A stretch of DNA of 64,000 nt from Urechis unicinctus (lineage: Eukaryota > Annelida > Polychaeta > Xenopneusta > Urechidae): contig CM067343.1 in assembly GCA_034190875.2 (NCBI GenBank), positions 15,055,901 to 15,119,900 on the forward strand, given 5' to 3'. The notes under the pieces were generated by a model. That model was not told the origin of the DNA and searched no databases. It saw only the letters and a program-made list of their open reading frames with translations. The position numbers and the translations under genes were made by a program. This document shows positions 62,031 to 64,000 of this stretch, one piece after another (the stretch's first letter is position 1; the number at the start of each line of letters is the position of its first letter).

Positions 62031-62790
62031 CGTCGTGAAGTTATATGGTTCTGCCTTGGTGAAACGATGTTGAGTGGCACAGTGAGGTCCTCTCAATGAT
62101 GTGCTATGGTTAAGCCATGCCAATTATGTGCTATGGTGGAAGCCTAGTTCATGATATATCATGGTGAAGCTCAGTATATGATGCGTTGTGGTGTACCCAT
62201 GTACATTACGTGTTGTGATGAAGCCATGTGCATGATGTGTTGTGGTGAAGCCCTGTACATGAGGTGATGTGGTGAAGCCCTGTACGTGATGTGTTGTGAA
62301 AATGCCCTGTACTTGATTTGTTGCGATGAAGCCCTGTAGGTGATCCGTGTACTAAAGCCCTGTACGTGGTGTGCTGTGATGAAGTCCTGTACATGAGGTG
62401 TTGTGGTGAAGACCTGTACGTGATGTCGTAAGTTGCAGCCATGTCCAAGATGTGGTACAATGACACAATGGTACGATGAAGCAATGCCCGAGTTGATGAC
62501 CGTGTGAGATCATCATAAATGCGATTGGGTGAGGCCATGTATGGTGAACCAATATCTGAGATACTGAGTGTTAAGGCCATGAAGACTATGTGGATTGATA
62601 AGTCCATGTCAGTGGTGTGATTGGGTTAGATCATGCCAAGGGGGTGATATGGTGAGGTCATGTTAAGTATGTTTTATGGGGATACCACGTCAACTATGCG
62701 GTGTAGCAAGACCATGTTATTGATACTGTATAAGAAGATATGTCTACGATATGGTATGATGCCAATATGTCACTGATATGGTGAGTTTAA
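62030..62790 (+). repeat. Block 6: 27-bp minisatellite, longest array
   Basis: About 25 units of the GTGGTGAAGCCCTGTACATG type, grading into the GTGAGGCCATG type. The minus strand is open for 133 codons (62,206-62,607) because of the 27-bp period. Confidence 0.85.
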
Positions 62791-63185
62791 CTGTTAGTAC
62801 TTGTTTCTGTCGCTGCGGTTTTCACACCTCGGCGGCCTTGATTCTGTAGGTACTGTGTTTATACTGAAGCAGTAACTGGCTACTTAGCTCAAGCTCTCAA
62901 TATTTTGCTTACAAGGGTTTTTCATTGGATGTATAAGCGTTTCAAGAAATGAACGAAAGATAAATGACTGAACGCCTGGTGCGAAAGTTGAGTGCAGCCT
63001 TGAGTTCCGATAACGGAGAGGCGGTATGGACATGTAGTGCCAAGTGGATGGATGAGGACACTGTGATATTGACGGGGAGCGAAATGCTGACCTCTCGTGT
63101 ATTATTATTATTATTGTAGCGCAGTATAATTCGCTGACTAGGAATTGATGTCAAAACAATATATCCAGGTTGGTAGCAGCTTTTC
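62790..63185. other. Spacer between blocks 6 and 7
   Basis: 63,070-63,165 matches 24,545-24,638 and 47,520-47,615 (GAATGCTGATTTCACGTGTA type, GCGCAGTA..). A short ATT run lies at about 63,103. No gene. Confidence 0.4.
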
Positions 63186-63189
63186 AGTG

Positions 63190-64000
63190 ATGCTGCTGTT
63201 ATGGCGGGGAATCTCAATGACGATCCTCTTCCATCAATCAATTTTCACGCATAGCTATCGCAGCATCATTTATGATTCATAATAGCCCATTGTTATATCG
63301 ATAACAAGAGACGTCATTACTTATCACCAATGCCAGCCACACACTTGCTCACAAAAATTTCCTAGTCTCGTCCCATACAGACTTCCGTCTTGTCTTGGTT
63401 TCTATGAAGGCATTACCCGACGCACACGTCTCAGCATGCGCATTTACGTCCAGGAAGTACATCGGATTTATACTGTGATAAGAGTATTTATCATGTCTGT
63501 ATGATATATCTGGCAACTAAACCTTACCCTCCATTCATGCCGATGAGCAGTGACACGGCACCCTGTGGTCGACGTATTGCATAGTAGGCGCTCAGCTTGC
63601 AGGCATATACCAGGCACGCAATGCTCTGCTGATACTGAATATAGGTGTATTCTAGTTTTCCTAGAATACGTGGGGCGTATTAAAACAGGCCAACGCTCCA
63701 TGACAATCGAGTCTTCTGTCGCGCAATTAACAGAGGCAGCATGATATTTTTCAGAGGAGGCATCACAGCCTGAACAAGTAAAAGGGACGAAAAGTACAAA
63801 GAGGACAGAGGGGATATCATGCTCCATAATTTGACTTTTAATTATCGGGAGACAATTATGTCGAAGGTAAATCTCGAAAAGTTCCTCGTAAAAAATCCTC
63901 CAACCCTGCTGATATGATGATATATAAAGAATAAGCCCGGCTGACATAAGCTATTGACGCCAGGCACTCACTCAACATCTTAAATCTGCTTTCTTGTATG
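63190..64000 (+). repeat. Composite unit 10, blocks 7-8, running off the right edge
   Basis: Close match to 47,640-48,440. The minus-strand frame at 63,468-63,947 (159 codons) lies entirely in blocks 7-8. The corresponding frames at 47.9-48.4 kb are split into several shorter frames, so I do not call it a gene. Confidence 0.65.

Noticed and set aside
62206-62607. 133-codon minus-strand frame as a secreted glycoprotein
   Set aside because: It is a 27-bp minisatellite whose period is a multiple of three, so open frames are expected without coding.
63468-63947. 159-codon minus-strand frame as a gene
   Set aside because: It lies wholly inside composite blocks 7-8; equivalent frames at 47.9-48.4 and 57.1-57.7 kb are split among several frames. 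No protein family recognised.

Overview
The window is animal (metazoan) nuclear DNA, probably from an invertebrate. There are no dense prokaryote-style ORFs. Long non-coding stretches, microsatellites, 27-72 bp minisatellites and layered repeats dominate, and the only recognisable protein family is a seven-transmembrane rhodopsin-class receptor of peptide-receptor type, with FMRFamide-receptor-like features. I cannot name the phylum. No rRNA, convincing tRNA, CRISPR array or intact multi-exon gene was found.

Layout. Positions 2-262 are the 3' end of a coding region that enters from the left: an Ala/Thr/Gly/Ser/Val-rich protein built of 24-residue repeats (72-bp DNA period). From about 263 to 9,500 there is non-coding DNA with two diverged copies of a ~1.6 kb repeat (about 2,860-4,570 and 6,030-7,600), each holding a ~34-bp minisatellite, plus a perfect foldback structure (5,478-5,552) and several microsatellites.

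From about 9,500 to the right edge the DNA is a mosaic of one long composite unit. Comparing copies gives a consensus order: block 1 (around 12.6 kb), block 2 (15.2-15.7 kb), block 3 (12.9 kb), block 4 (13.1-13.4 kb), block 5 (13.4-13.8 kb), block 6 (27-bp minisatellite), block 7 (47.6-47.96 kb), block 8 (47.97-48.9 kb), block 9 (48.95-49.3 kb), block 10 (49.3-50.95 kb), block 11 (receptor relic), block 12 (receptor start codon and upstream leader), block 13 (52.3-52.5 kb). The receptor lies on the strand opposite to the block order. Units are truncated, internally deleted or re-duplicated. One whole unit (54.84-60.1 kb) is inverted, so 57-64 kb forms a large diverged inverted repeat.

On top of this, 11,852-25,628 and 33,463-52,510 are a recent, near-identical direct duplication. 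The second copy has 443, 933 and about 3,905 bp that the first lacks. It could be a real segmental duplication or two haplotypes placed side by side in an assembly.

The receptor relics (24.6-25.1 kb minus, 51.1-51.96 kb minus, 55.04-55.43 kb plus, and start-region fragments at 19.8, 33.17 and 41.4 kb) are all broken by stops, frameshifts or deletions. The start-codon context ATGGCGGACGCG and its upstream leader nevertheless recur in six places. A 405-bp element at 53,906-54,310 with a 9-bp target duplication is the clearest transposon insertion. I found no complete functional system; the most notable thing is the amplified composite unit that carries a receptor gene as a passenger.
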